Positions 28,303 to 36,476 are shown, counted from the first letter of the stretch. The stretch: 44,480 nucleotides of DNA from JBAYJC01 sp041665285 (GCA_041665285.1 JBAYJC010000010.1:1-44480), one strand, 5' to 3'. Notes: generated by a model from the letters alone, not told the origin. A program made the numbers and translations.

Positions 28303-29337
28303 ATGGAATCTTTTGAAGAGCGCATCTTAGCCCCAGAAGTTCAGGAAACCGAGCAAACCTTTGATACGGCTTTGCGTCCAAAAACCTTGGCCGAGTTTAT
28401 CGGGCAACCAAAACTCAAAGAAAACCTCCGCATTTTTCTTGAAGCCGCAAAAGGCCGCAGTGAGCCGTGCGAGCACATGCTCTTTTACGGCCCGCCAGGC
28501 TTAGGGAAAACCTCTCTCTCCCATGTCATTGCGCATGAGATGAGCGCGAATATCAAAGTGACGAGCGGCCCAGCCCTGGAACGCGTGGGTGATCTTGCGG
28601 CGATTCTCACGAATCTTGAACAAGGCGACATTCTCTTCATCGATGAAATCCATCGCATGAACAAATCCATTGAAGAGGTGCTCTATCCTGCCATGGAGGA
28701 TTTTGCCCTGGATATCGTGATCGGCAAGGGGCCAACCGCGCGGACGCTTCGCTTGGATTTGAAGCGCTTCACCCTGATCGGCGCAACCACGCGACTTTCG
28801 CTCTTGACCGCGCCTCTTCGCGATCGTTTTGGCATGACCGCGCACCTGGATTTTTACGAAGTGGAGGAAATGCGGCAAATATTGGAGCGAAGCGCTTCCC
28901 TTCTCAACATGGAAACCGCGAATGATGCGCTCCTCCAGATCGCCGGGCGAAGCCGTAGAACCCCGCGCGTAGGCAACCGCCTACTCAAGCGCGTACGCGA
29001 TTATGCGCAGGTGATGGCAGGCGGCATCCTCACCACAGACGTGGTTGAACGTGCCCTCTCCTCGCTCGATATCGACACACGTGGCCTTGATGATAGCGAT
29101 CGTCGTATTCTGCGTACCTTGATCGACAAATTTCGCGGCGGACCCGTGGGCCTTGCAACGCTCGCGGCCTCTTCCGCGGAAGAAATCGAAACACTCGAAG
29201 AAGTGATTGAGCCTTTTCTTCTTCAAGAAGGACTTCTCGCACGTACGCCGCGAGGACGCGTGGCAACAGACCATGCCTATCAACACCTTGGCTTCACGCC
29301 GCCCACACGACAAGGTATACTAGACATAGCTTTATAA
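28303..29337 (+). CDS. ruvB: Holliday junction branch migration DNA helicase RuvB
   Basis: RuvB is the hexameric AAA+ motor that drives branch migration with RuvA. The 344-residue protein shows LRPKTLAEFIGQPKLKENL, Walker A GPPGLGKTSL at about 63-72, Walker B LFIDEIHRMN, the sensor stretch TLIGATTRLSLLTAPLRDRFG, and the C-terminal winged-helix domain with GLDDSDRRILRTLIDKFRGGPVG and TPRGRVATDHAYQHLG. Length is normal. It starts 12 nt after the methyltransferase stop and is probably cotranscribed with it. ruvA and ruvC are not in the window. Confidence 0.97.
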   Translation: MESFEERILAPEVQETEQTFDTALRPKTLAEFIGQPKLKENLRIFLEAAKGRSEPCEHMLFYGPPGLGKTSLSHVIAHEMSANIKVTSGPALERVGDLAAILTNLEQGDILFIDEIHRMNKSIEEVLYPAMEDFALDIVIGKGPTARTLRLDLKRFTLIGATTRLSLLTAPLRDRFGMTAHLDFYEVEEMRQILERSASLLNMETANDALLQIAGRSRRTPRVGNRLLKRVRDYAQVMAGGILTTDVVERALSSLDIDTRGLDDSDRRILRTLIDKFRGGPVGLATLAASSAEEIETLEEVIEPFLLQEGLLARTPRGRVATDHAYQHLGFTPPTRQGILDIAL

Positions 29338-29344
29338 AAATCCC

Positions 29345-29593
29345 ATGATTCCCCTTTCTTGGTTTCTCATTGCGTGGCTCATCCTTGTTGCCATCTTTGC
29401 CCTCCTGGCGCTGTTTACGATTGCGATCAACACGCGCTATGGCTTTGCAAGCTTAGGCACCTATTCTGCCACGGCGATTTTTCTCCTGGTTGCTGTAGGA
29501 GTCATCCTCACAACTGGAGGTTACTTGATGACTGTTGATTGGTCACAGAGCCTCAATGTCATCCCTTCTTCTGCACCTACTCTCGAACTCTGA
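29345..29593 (+). CDS. Small two-helix membrane protein
   Basis: Unrecognised 82-residue protein with two transmembrane helices (FLIAWLILVAIFALLALFTIAI and YSATAIFLLVAVGVILTTGGYL) joined by a short NTRYGFASLGT loop, and a short polar tail. It starts 7 nt after ruvB and ends 4 nt before the PH-domain gene, so it belongs to the same transcript. Such small membrane proteins are common in this genome type. No function can be inferred. Confidence 0.7.
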   Translation: MIPLSWFLIAWLILVAIFALLALFTIAINTRYGFASLGTYSATAIFLLVAVGVILTTGGYLMTVDWSQSLNVIPSSAPTLEL

Positions 29594-29597
29594 TCCC

Positions 29598-30221
29598 ATG
29601 CCCATGCTTGATTTGCGGCATTTGCCGAATGAGATTCCCGGCGAGCACGTCGTGTACTTTTTACGACGGCACGTGATCACCATCACTAGTCTCTTTGTCA
29701 GCTACGTCTTTATTTTGACTGCTCCCCTCGCTGTCTTGTGGTATCTTGCCACAAATGTTCCCACAATTTCAGATGACCCACGTCTCTTTCCCCTTGTTGT
29801 GCTCGGTATCTCGCTCTTCTTTTTGTTCGTATGGCTTTTTCTGTTTCAGGCCCTCATGGACTATTACCTGGACATCTGGGTTGTGACAACAAAACGCATT
29901 TTAAGCATTGAGCAAACAGGTCTCTTTAATCGTCGCGTCTCTGAACTACGGCTGTATCGCATTCAGGATGTCACGGCAACGGTCTCAGGTTTTCTTCATA
30001 CCGTGTTCAACTACGGCAATGTGGAGATTCAAACAGCGGGTGAAAAGGAACGGTTTATTTTCGAGGATGTGCCTAGCCCAAATGAAGTCGCCAAAACCAT
30101 TCTTCAGCTCGTAGAAGAGGATCGAAAAGAGCATTTTGATGAGGCTTTAGAAGAAATGGATGCAAAGAAAGATAGTCACAGCCGCGGCAGACATACCACA
30201 CCTCCTGTTGCAGAAGAATAG
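29598..30221 (+). CDS. Membrane-anchored bacterial PH domain protein
   Basis: The 207-residue protein has two transmembrane helices (SLFVSYVFILTAPLAVLWYLA and LFPLVVLGISLFFLFVWLFLFQALM) followed by a bacterial PH (bPH2/DUF304-like) domain. That domain reads DIWVVTTKRILSIEQTGLFNRRVSELRLYRIQDVTATVSG, then FNYGNVEIQTAG and FEDVPSPNEVAKTI. The tail is acidic then polar. Such proteins are common envelope proteins of unknown role. The start MPMLDLRHLP at 29598 is chosen; a longer frame from 29535 overlaps the preceding gene. Confidence 0.85.
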   Translation: MPMLDLRHLPNEIPGEHVVYFLRRHVITITSLFVSYVFILTAPLAVLWYLATNVPTISDDPRLFPLVVLGISLFFLFVWLFLFQALMDYYLDIWVVTTKRILSIEQTGLFNRRVSELRLYRIQDVTATVSGFLHTVFNYGNVEIQTAGEKERFIFEDVPSPNEVAKTILQLVEEDRKEHFDEALEEMDAKKDSHSRGRHTTPPVAEE

Positions 30222-30224
30222 ACC

Positions 30225-30290
30225 AGCGAAGATTTTGTACCTATAAAACGCTATTTTTAGCCAAATCTACGTCAATCTTCGCTTGATGTT
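30225..30290 (+). terminator. Possible terminator with a large loop
   Basis: AGCGAAGATT (30225-30234) pairs perfectly with AATCTTCGCT (30274-30283), followed by TGATGTTTTTA. The loop of about 39 nt is unusually long for an intrinsic terminator. Confidence 0.4.
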
Positions 30291-30329
30291 TTTATCGTAT
30301 ATTTCCTTTTTATCCCCTGGTGCTACAGC

Positions 30330-30358
30330 TTGACAAAAAGCTTTTTTATTGTTTCGAT
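30330..30358 (+). promoter_or_regulatory. Promoter of the large GC-rich coiled-coil gene
   Basis: TTGACA (30330-30335) is followed after 17 nt by TTCGAT (30353-30358), a weak -10 box. Confidence 0.5.
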
Positions 30359-30430
30359 AGAGATACGGCCATCATTTCGATGCGCCTAGAACCTCAAAAC
30401 CAGACCAAACGTTCAACCGAGGAGCGTTCC

Positions 30431-32482
30431 ATGATGCCGACCATCCATTTCCCGACGTGGGCGAGCTGGCTTTGTGCCGTCGCCATCTTCATCGGGTTCG
30501 TGCTCTGCCCGGCCATGTTGGCCGCGCAGAACCCGACCCAACACTCCGCGCCCGTGGCCCTGGTTCAGCAGAACCAGACTCTGACCCCGGTTCCGTCCCC
30601 GGAGCTGGCCCAGCGCCTGGACGCCGTGTTCAACCCTGACATCGTGCGCCTGCGCTACCAGGACACGCTCAGGATGAGCGTCGGATTCCACTTCTGCCAG
30701 GCCAACCCCTGGATTCGGGCCTGCAACTCGTCGCGGCGCCAGCCATCGTTCCACGAGGTCTCAGACCCAGTTGGCCGTCGGCTCGTGACGGCCGAGGAGC
30801 TTCCCCGCGTTCACACGCTCGAGAGCATGCTGTGTCTCAACAACCACGGCAGAGCTCGACCGTTCAGCGCTGTATGCCGCCTGGAAGACGGAACCCTGTG
30901 GTCCACCAACCACTTCCCCTGCGTGAACGGGACCTTCTCGCTCGCAAACATCTGGCCCCGCGGGTGCGAAGGCAAGCGCATCTACACGCACGAGGAGCGC
31001 TGGGTCGACATCGACCGGACACCCATGCTCACACCGGACGAGATCTTCATGAGCTTCGCGGACTTGATCCGCGATACGCACAGCATGGAGGAGTTCGCCT
31101 GGGTGCAGACGCGCATGGCCGATCGCCTGGCGAACATCCGGCCTTCGACGAACGCACTCGAGGCGTACAACTCCGCGATCCGCAACAAGACCGCGGAGCT
31201 CCGTACGGCGCAGGCGAACGAGATCGCCTCGCTCAACGCCGAGCTCTTGAACGAGGGGCGTACGGTCGCGCAACTCCGCAACGAGCACGCACGCCTCACG
31301 GCCGCGTACGCAAACCTCGACGACGAGAGGATGTCCCTGAGCACAACGATCATCGGACTGATCGCGGCGCTCATCATCCTGTACGTTGCGACGCGCATCG
31401 AGGTCCGACGGATCAAGCACCGTACTCTGGGGCCGCTTCTTCAAGAGAACGGCGCGCTCGAAAAGGCAAACAAGGCCCTTGAGGGGCGGGTGGCGCACAT
31501 GGACCGTCTTGCGCTGGCGTTGCAGGCGAACGTGAAGGCGCTCCAAACACAGCGCGGAGAGGATGAGAAGGTCAGCACCCAGCGTCTCAAGGATCTGCTC
31601 GCGGAGAACGCCGTGCTCTGTGAGGCGCAGGAACTCCATGAGGCCGTACTCCAGACCAAGGACGAGCTGACCAAGAGCCTGCGCGCTCAGCTCGCCGCGG
31701 CCGAGGACCGTGCCAAGCACCTTGGCGCGCACTCGATCGCGTTGTACGGGATCTTCAACGGCATCCGCGAACAGCGCGGCGGTCAGCTCGCCACGCTGGA
31801 TGCCGAGACATTCCCGGCTCTGGTGCTCGACCTGATCACGGGCCGCGACCGCGTTGTCCGAGAAAAGAACGCGGAGGTACTACGGCTACGGCAGGAGGCT
31901 GAGGCCTGCCTCGCTCACCGTATCGCCATCACGGAGGTGGTGTTCCGCCTCAACGGATACATGCACCTCCTACCGGAGAGCGATCCGACCAAGGGCGCTC
32001 GTGCAGAGTTCAACGCTCTGTACAGCCTCTTGGATCGCGCTTCCCGCGCACCAGAGGTGCCCGTAGCCAGGCCGCGGCCGGCCGTCACGAGGGAAATGGC
32101 AGGACCAGCGGCCACGCCGCATACTCCTACCCCCTACTCGGCCACGCCGTCTGCAGGCTACGGACCGGACGCCTCGCCGCCTCATGCGCCGCACGTTCCC
32201 ACGATGCGGCCCGTCGGTCCCCCCGACGCGCCCTCCTCCCTCGAGGATCTGGCGAGGCTGGTCGACGGTGGACAGCCCTCCAGTGCACCAAAGCTCGCCG
32301 ACGCGTCCGGCACTCCGTGTGAGACTCCGACCCCGGCCCTCGGACCAGGCGCCATTGGCGCCAACAACCCCACGGTCCAGGAAGGTCAGGAGTCTGACTC
32401 CGGAGTACGCGAACGCCCCGGCGTGCACAGCCTCTTCACTGACGAGCCGGAACCCGGCTCTGCACTCCCTCGCGTGGGATAA
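30431..32482 (+). CDS. Large secreted or membrane coiled-coil protein, SD-led, GC-rich
   Basis: Unrecognised 683-residue protein. The start at 30431 has GAGGAG 7 nt upstream. It begins with a signal peptide (FPTWASWLCAVAIFIGFVLCPAMLAAQ). Residues about 25-230 form an exported domain with cysteines (FHFCQANPWIRACNSS, MLCLNNHGRARPFSAVCR, NHFPCVNGTF, WPRGCEGKRI) that could pair as disulfides. A helical stretch leads to a transmembrane helix near 300 (LSTTIIGLIAALIILYVATRIEVRR). Residues about 320-460 are coiled coil and the last 130 are Pro/Ala/Thr-rich. The layout suggests an envelope-spanning scaffold. GC-rich codons and Shine-Dalgarno use place it in the accessory class. Confidence 0.75.
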   Translation: MMPTIHFPTWASWLCAVAIFIGFVLCPAMLAAQNPTQHSAPVALVQQNQTLTPVPSPELAQRLDAVFNPDIVRLRYQDTLRMSVGFHFCQANPWIRACNSSRRQPSFHEVSDPVGRRLVTAEELPRVHTLESMLCLNNHGRARPFSAVCRLEDGTLWSTNHFPCVNGTFSLANIWPRGCEGKRIYTHEERWVDIDRTPMLTPDEIFMSFADLIRDTHSMEEFAWVQTRMADRLANIRPSTNALEAYNSAIRNKTAELRTAQANEIASLNAELLNEGRTVAQLRNEHARLTAAYANLDDERMSLSTTIIGLIAALIILYVATRIEVRRIKHRTLGPLLQENGALEKANKALEGRVAHMDRLALALQANVKALQTQRGEDEKVSTQRLKDLLAENAVLCEAQELHEAVLQTKDELTKSLRAQLAAAEDRAKHLGAHSIALYGIFNGIREQRGGQLATLDAETFPALVLDLITGRDRVVREKNAEVLRLRQEAEACLAHRIAITEVVFRLNGYMHLLPESDPTKGARAEFNALYSLLDRASRAPEVPVARPRPAVTREMAGPAATPHTPTPYSATPSAGYGPDASPPHAPHVPTMRPVGPPDAPSSLEDLARLVDGGQPSSAPKLADASGTPCETPTPALGPGAIGANNPTVQEGQESDSGVRERPGVHSLFTDEPEPGSALPRVG

Positions 32483-32613
32483 GACGCGCATCTGCCTGGG
32501 GAAGCGGATGTAAAACCACCAATCCCCTCTCCCGCCGGAGGACTCTTCCTCTTGGCACGTGCAGGAAACCCCTGCCGACTACGCGTGTACAGCGGAAAAA
32601 ACACGCGTCCCTC
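32483..32613 (+). other. Intergenic stretch with two hairpins
   Basis: No gene is seen. A small hairpin GCAGG/CCTGC lies near 32562-32576, and ACGCGTGT (32581-32588) pairs perfectly with ACACGCGT (32601-32608). They sit in the 3' untranslated region of the coiled-coil gene, before its terminator; they may be mRNA-stabilising structures. Confidence 0.35.
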
Positions 32614-32655
32614 GCGGCCCCACCTGATTCCTTCAGGTGGGGCTGTTGCGTTTTA
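32614..32655 (+). terminator. Intrinsic terminator
   Basis: CCCCACCTG (32618-32626) pairs with CAGGTGGGG (32634-32642); a short T-run (GTTTT) follows slightly late. Confidence 0.7.
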
Positions 32656-32690
32656 GAGGCACGGTGTTGTTTCGTGCGACTTCTTTCTCA

Positions 32691-32699
32691 TGCTATGAT
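32691..32699 (+). promoter_or_regulatory. Extended -10 promoter (TGC-TATGAT)
   Basis: TGCTATGAT ends 10 nt before the ATG at 32710, predicting a leader of about 3 nt. The -35 region has only a weak match. Confidence 0.55.
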
Positions 32700-32709
32700 C
32701 TTGCCATCT

Positions 32710-33318
32710 ATGCGTATCAAAACTCTCGGCATTCTCATTGCTGGTGCCTTATTGATGGCAGGCGGAGCTGTCTACTTTATTGCTCAACGTGCGCCCTCAT
32801 CAAAAAACATTTCCGATCAACAAACGCCCTACCTCGCACAAACATATGTAGATGCTCCATCCCTTTGGGCCATGCGCCTCCCCACAGGGTGGGAATACAG
32901 CACCTCAAAAGCAGACCCTATTGCCGTGACATTCCGTGGGCCTGCTGGAACACCTGAAGAGCGCATCACTGTCCAAGTCCTCACTGCGGCAACCGAGCTT
33001 GGCGGCGGCACATGGAAAGACCTCACAGACGCGGCAGAGGAACAGCGGACAGAAATAAAAGCCATTGGCACAAATGTGCGCCTCACAGAACCAGAAACTG
33101 TCGAATACCTCACCGCAACACAAGAAACGCTCAAGGCATTACAATGGCTCGCGGAATTTGATTTCCAAGGCGCCAATGTTCGTCGTTGGCAGATTGCCGT
33201 GATGCGTCCGGACAATAAAACCATTCACATCATTACCTATGCGGCTCCTTCAACCGTGTATCCGCAATATGAAACGCTTGCAAAGCAGATTATTCAAACA
33301 TGGTGGATGAAAGAATAG
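32710..33318 (+). CDS. Membrane-anchored extracytoplasmic protein, possibly PsbP-like fold
   Basis: The 202-residue protein has an N-terminal anchor (LGILIAGALLMAGGAVYFIAQ) and a mature part with WAMRLPTGWEYS, IAVTFRGPAGTPEERITVQVLT and a final helix YETLAKQIIQTWWMKE. The P-x-G-W opening, alternating strands and closing helix with I-x-x-[TS]-[WF] resemble small PsbP-like or DUF1795-type domains, but the match is by pattern only. The start at 32710 follows the extended -10 box by 10 nt. Its 3' end overlaps the convergent minus-strand gene by 29 nt. Confidence 0.7.
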   Translation: MRIKTLGILIAGALLMAGGAVYFIAQRAPSSKNISDQQTPYLAQTYVDAPSLWAMRLPTGWEYSTSKADPIAVTFRGPAGTPEERITVQVLTAATELGGGTWKDLTDAAEEQRTEIKAIGTNVRLTEPETVEYLTATQETLKALQWLAEFDFQGANVRRWQIAVMRPDNKTIHIITYAAPSTVYPQYETLAKQIIQTWWMKE

Positions 33319-33577
33319 AGTTCGCCTCAACATTTCCGCCGTCTTTTTCCATCTCTGAAAGCTCATACGCGGTCATGAGCTCTTGAAAGGTAATGTCACG
33401 GCCCTCCTCATCCGCGCGTTTTACGGCCGCGCAAATGGGACAGTCATCAAAATAGACAAGCGCATCATCTTCGCGTGTCACGCCTTTCTCGTCCGTGACA
33501 AAACGAAGCGTTTTAACAGGTAACGGACCGTAGCCAGGTGGTGGCGTATCCATGCGTCCAACCAGGGCTTTTTTCAT
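33290..33577 (-). CDS. Small CPIC-motif protein
   Basis: The 95-residue cytosolic protein contains YFDDCPICAAVKRADEEGR, with a C-x-x-C pair near residues 46-49 that could bind metal or be redox-active. Similar short D-C-P-I-C proteins are frequent in CPR genomes, but I know of no assigned function. The start MKKALVGRMD at 33577 is chosen over an upstream in-frame start because the added residues are unlike the rest. The acidic tail overlaps the 3' end of the convergent gene by 29 nt. A TTGACA is present upstream near 33638-33643 on the minus strand but lacks a clear -10 partner. Confidence 0.6.
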   Translation of the reverse strand: MKKALVGRMDTPPPGYGPLPVKTLRFVTDEKGVTREDDALVYFDDCPICAAVKRADEEGRDITFQELMTAYELSEMEKDGGNVEANSILSSTMFE

Positions 33578-33652
33578 AGCAGAGAAGTAAAAGAGTAAAT
33601 CCCTCTCTTCTACTGCGTTCCATAATTTGGGTGGCTTGTCAATGGGGATAAC

Positions 33653-33675
33653 TAAAAAAAATACCACCGAAGTGG
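33653..33675 (-). terminator. Intrinsic terminator of the nuclease gene
   Basis: On the minus strand ACCAC-TTCG-GTGGT forms a hairpin with a stable tetraloop followed by ATTTTTTTT. Confidence 0.85.
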
Positions 33676-33688
33676 TCGGCGGTGTGGG

Positions 33689-34426
33689 TTATCCGAGGGC
33701 CTGAGCGACCTTGGCGCGATAGAGGCAGAACGCGCAGTCCTTTCGCGGCTTGGGCGGCTGAGGAGCTTCCAGGCACGCGCGTGCGCGTAGGAGCGCATCC
33801 TCGATCCAAGAGTCATCCCCCTCGTAGGGAATGAGCTGGATGTCGAACTCGAGCTTGGCGTCAAAAGCCTCGCGGTCCGTCAGCCCATTGCAGTAGACAA
33901 AGTAACCGGTCTTGGACACGCGGAAGCCATTCTGACGAAACAACCACTGGTAGATATCCATCTGACGCTTGTAGGCGCTTCGATAGCTCTCGTCCAGCGT
34001 GATCACCTTTTGCGTGCTCGTGGCTTTGTAGTCCACAATCACGAGCTCCCCGTCTGGCGTTACCCATACATCATCAATGCCGCCGGTCACGAGAAAGTTC
34101 GTCGGTGCGTGAAGGAAGGTAATGCCTCGTCGAAGGGCGTCACGCCACTCATCCATCTTTTCGTGTGGGAGAGGCACGAGATCCAAGCCATAGGCCTCGT
34201 GCAGAGGATGCCTGGATCCACGCGCGCGATGCACATCAAACTCCTTTTTGAGGAGCGCGTCCACGGCGTTGTTCAACGTGAAGGACGGCCCCTCTGGCCT
34301 CCCGATCTTCAGGCGACGGTCAAGATAAAAGCACTGCGGACACTGGGTAAACAGCTCAATCTTTGACCGCGACAAGCGGTACGGCCTGTCAGACGTCGGA
34401 TCAAACGGTGCGGTTGCGCGTGGCAT
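33689..34426 (-). CDS. PD-(D/E)xK nuclease family protein with cysteine pairs
   Basis: The 245-residue protein resembles RecB/Cas4-type PDDEXK_1 nucleases. LSRSKIELFTQCPQCFYLDR carries cysteines at 29 and 32, GGIDDVWVTPDGELVIVDYKATS carries the catalytic Asp (118/119), Asp132 and Lys134, and a final RKDCAFCLYR supplies another cysteine pair. The cysteine distribution fits an iron-sulfur or zinc site joining both ends of the domain, as in Cas4 and AddB. No CRISPR array or helicase is nearby, so a standalone DNA repair or processing role is more likely. It has a GAGGG site 6 nt before the ATG and starts 7 nt after the peptidase gene, so the two are cotranscribed. Confidence 0.85.
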   Translation of the reverse strand: MPRATAPFDPTSDRPYRLSRSKIELFTQCPQCFYLDRRLKIGRPEGPSFTLNNAVDALLKKEFDVHRARGSRHPLHEAYGLDLVPLPHEKMDEWRDALRRGITFLHAPTNFLVTGGIDDVWVTPDGELVIVDYKATSTQKVITLDESYRSAYKRQMDIYQWLFRQNGFRVSKTGYFVYCNGLTDREAFDAKLEFDIQLIPYEGDDSWIEDALLRARACLEAPQPPKPRKDCAFCLYRAKVAQALG

Positions 34427-34433
34427 AGATCCC

Positions 34434-34982
34434 TCATGATAGACGAAGCGGGTGTTTCCTCAAAGTCGCCCGACACTCTCTATACTCCGGAATCATCTCT
34501 GCGACAAGAGCCCAGAATCTTGGTGAGTGATTGAACTCGCGTAAATGGCAAAGCTCGTGGACAATAATATAGTCCGCAATAGATGGGGGTAGCAATACAA
34601 TACGATAGTTAAAATTGAGATTCCCTCTTCGCGAACAACTCCCCCATCGAGATCGCTGATCTCGAATGCAAACCCTCGTAAATACCTGCTGATAATGCGT
34701 ATTGAAATGCGCGAGGCGCTCCGTCACAAGGGTCATGGCCGCGGTTTTATGCATGAGGTAATCCTTCTTGGTACTTCTGGGCAATAACGGTGGCGGAAGA
34801 GCCTGAACATAGGCGAGCTTCTCTTGAACCCAGGCGGCCTTTTCCCGCACGAAACGCTCGATCAAGCGCTGATCTGCATGCATGGGTGCGGTCACAATAA
34901 AACGACCGTCGCGGTAAATCGCGAGACGTACGCAACGGGAACGTGGGTTCCTTCGTAGGGTAAAAGCAGGCAACTCAACCAT
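34434..34982 (-). CDS. YgjP-like (DUF45/WLM) metallopeptidase
   Basis: The 182-residue cytosolic protein has the YgjP pattern. RSRCVRLAIYRDGRFIVTAP opens it, then a long helix, then RDQRSRWGSCSRRGNLNFNYRIVLLPPSIADYIIVHELCHLREFNHSPRFWALV. The zinc motif HELCH is at 142-146, with the third ligand His152 in NHSPRFW. Members often lie near restriction or stress genes, and their substrates are unknown. The start at 34982 is preferred because an extended -10 (TGC-TAGGAT) lies 8 nt before it; longer frames run antisense into tRNA-Gln. It shares a transcript with the nuclease gene downstream. Confidence 0.88.
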   Translation of the reverse strand: MVELPAFTLRRNPRSRCVRLAIYRDGRFIVTAPMHADQRLIERFVREKAAWVQEKLAYVQALPPPLLPRSTKKDYLMHKTAAMTLVTERLAHFNTHYQQVFTRVCIRDQRSRWGSCSRRGNLNFNYRIVLLPPSIADYIIVHELCHLREFNHSPRFWALVAEMIPEYRECRATLRKHPLRLS

Positions 34983-34990
34983 ACCAAGCC

Positions 34991-34999
34991 ATCCTAGCA
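34991..34999 (-). promoter_or_regulatory. Extended -10 promoter of the YgjP-nuclease operon
   Basis: On the minus strand TGC-TAGGAT (34999-34991) ends 8 nt before the ATG at 34982, predicting a near-leaderless mRNA. Confidence 0.5.
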
Positions 35000-35015
35000 C
35001 AGAATCCACAGCGCC

Positions 35016-35044
35016 TTGACCTCCCTCCCCCATTCCGATATTCT
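35016..35044 (+). promoter_or_regulatory. Promoter of tRNA-Gln
   Basis: TTGACC (35016-35021) and TATTCT (35039-35044) are 17 nt apart, with the tRNA 5' end 19 nt further on. Confidence 0.75.
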
Positions 35045-35063
35045 GCAGGCACCAAACGACCTT

Positions 35064-35137
35064 TCCGGGATCGTCTAACGGTAGGACTACAGCCTCTGGA
35101 GCTGTGTATCTTGGTTCGAATCCAGGTCCCGGAGCCA
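35064..35137 (+). tRNA. tRNA-Gln (anticodon CUG)
   Basis: A 74-nt tRNA including an encoded CCA. The acceptor TCCGGGA pairs with TCCCGGA, the anticodon stem ACAGC/GCTGT frames the loop CTCTGGA, and the T-loop is GTTCGAATC. It reads CAG. Because gatB is present, Gln-tRNA may be formed by the transamidation route. Confidence 0.96.
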
Positions 35138-35140
35138 TAT

Positions 35141-35175
35141 CAAACAACCACCTTAGAGGTGGTTGTTTGTTTGAT
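35141..35175 (+). terminator. Intrinsic terminator of tRNA-Gln
   Basis: CAAACAACCACC (35141-35152) pairs with GGTGGTTGTTTG (35158-35169), followed by TTTGATT. It may also act for the minus-strand PAS gene. Confidence 0.85.
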
Positions 35176-35192
35176 TCGATATGGGATCGTCC

Positions 35193-36476
35193 TTATGGAC
35201 GAGGGGGTTTCCCCTCTCCGTGTGTCATGAGTTGTTTCTTTAGCTCTATCATTTTGAGTTCTCTGCCCACCATCACCTCGTTCAATTTTGTGAGCTCGTC
35301 GACGTTTTTCTTCAGGGAAATTTCTGTTTGTTTTCTCTTATCTATATCAATAATCGAGCCAACCATTCTGATCGGTTTTCCTGCTTGGTCATACTTAGTC
35401 ACCCCGGTCACATAATACCAGCGATACGCACCGGACTTTGTTTTGAGACGATACTCAAGCTCAAACGGTTTTTTCTCTTGAAAACGACGCTCTACCAATG
35501 CAAACGTACTCTCCAGTTCATCAGGATGTAAGATTTTTTTAAAGGCATCGAGATTGCCCTTAATACCACCGGGCGCATAACCCAATAACGTGCAAAATCT
35601 TGGCGACCAAATAACCTCGTTCGTTAAAACGTTCCAGTCCCAAATACCAGCGCCTGTGCCTGCAATGGCTAATTGATATGTTTCTTCTGCTTGCTTTAAC
35701 TTTTTTTCTAGGGCTTGATAATCACCCACTTCCTCCTCAAGGAGAGAAATTTTTGTCTCCAGATCCGATCGGAAGTTCACAATCTCCCATAAACTTTTTG
35801 GTTTGACACGCTTTGCTTCTTCAAACCCCTCAAGCCGCAAGAAATAGGCAATGATAGGCGCTCCGATCAAGGAGAGCGCTAGACGAATCATGAGATTCCC
35901 CGTTAAGATGGACTGATAATAACCAGAGGAGGCAAAGGCGCCAGAAGTAAAGATAATTGTGTCTATGGCAAAGACACTAAAACCCACGAGAAACACTCTG
36001 GCGACAAGCGGTAATGATTTGAGACGCGACAAAAGCTCCCACAAAACAGCCAAAACAAAAACGTCAACGAGAATAGCCGTGAGGGACCAAAAATAGTAAC
36101 CTGCTCGCTCGGGGGTAAACTGCACCCACTGCGAGGTATCTGCTTGCAGACCCAGCAATGCCACGAGCGTGATATAGAAGAACGAGGAGCCCAGAATGAC
36201 CCACAAAGCAAATCGTCCGGCACGCGGTCCCTCAAAAAGGTAGAGGAACAGCGTTGCGAACATGAGCGTGGTAAAAAAGGAAAACGATGCAATCAAGAAA
36301 AACCACTTCCCCATCACAATCGCCAGCCCAAGATCGCTCAAGTTATGAGTCAAAACCGTGAGAAGCGCAATATACACATACAGCGGAATCAGGGTGATTT
36401 GTTCCTTCTTGCGATGCAAAATAATGGCAATGAGCCAAAGAAGGATGGTCTGAGCACACAAAATAACAAAGGGCAT
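35193..36476 (-). CDS. Seven-helix membrane PAS sensor protein without an output domain
   Basis: The 427-residue protein starts with about seven transmembrane helices (residues 1-220). A linker coiled coil (DLETKISLLEEEVGDYQALEKKLKQAEETY) follows, then a PAS domain of the PAS_3 type at about 270-385 (AGIWDWNVLTNEVIWSPRFCTLLGY, HPDELESTFALVERRF, FELEYRLKTKSGAYRWYYVTG and MVGSIIDIDKRKQ). A second coiled coil ends the protein. In a standard sensor kinase this coiled coil leads to HisKA and ATPase domains; none is present, and the stop is followed by a short gap with no remnant. It may signal through partners, or it is a truncated kinase. Its AT-richer codons differ from the GC-rich genes nearby. 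Confidence 0.85.
   Translation of the reverse strand: MPFVILCAQTILLWLIAIILHRKKEQITLIPLYVYIALLTVLTHNLSDLGLAIVMGKWFFLIASFSFFTTLMFATLFLYLFEGPRAGRFALWVILGSSFFYITLVALLGLQADTSQWVQFTPERAGYYFWSLTAILVDVFVLAVLWELLSRLKSLPLVARVFLVGFSVFAIDTIIFTSGAFASSGYYQSILTGNLMIRLALSLIGAPIIAYFLRLEGFEEAKRVKPKSLWEIVNFRSDLETKISLLEEEVGDYQALEKKLKQAEETYQLAIAGTGAGIWDWNVLTNEVIWSPRFCTLLGYAPGGIKGNLDAFKKILHPDELESTFALVERRFQEKKPFELEYRLKTKSGAYRWYYVTGVTKYDQAGKPIRMVGSIIDIDKRKQTEISLKKNVDELTKLNEVMVGRELKMIELKKQLMTHGEGKPPRP

Noticed and set aside
30761..31732. 323-codon minus-strand frame inside the large coiled-coil gene
   Set aside because: It has no start signal and its composition is that of the antisense strand; the plus frame has a signal peptide, transmembrane helix and SD.
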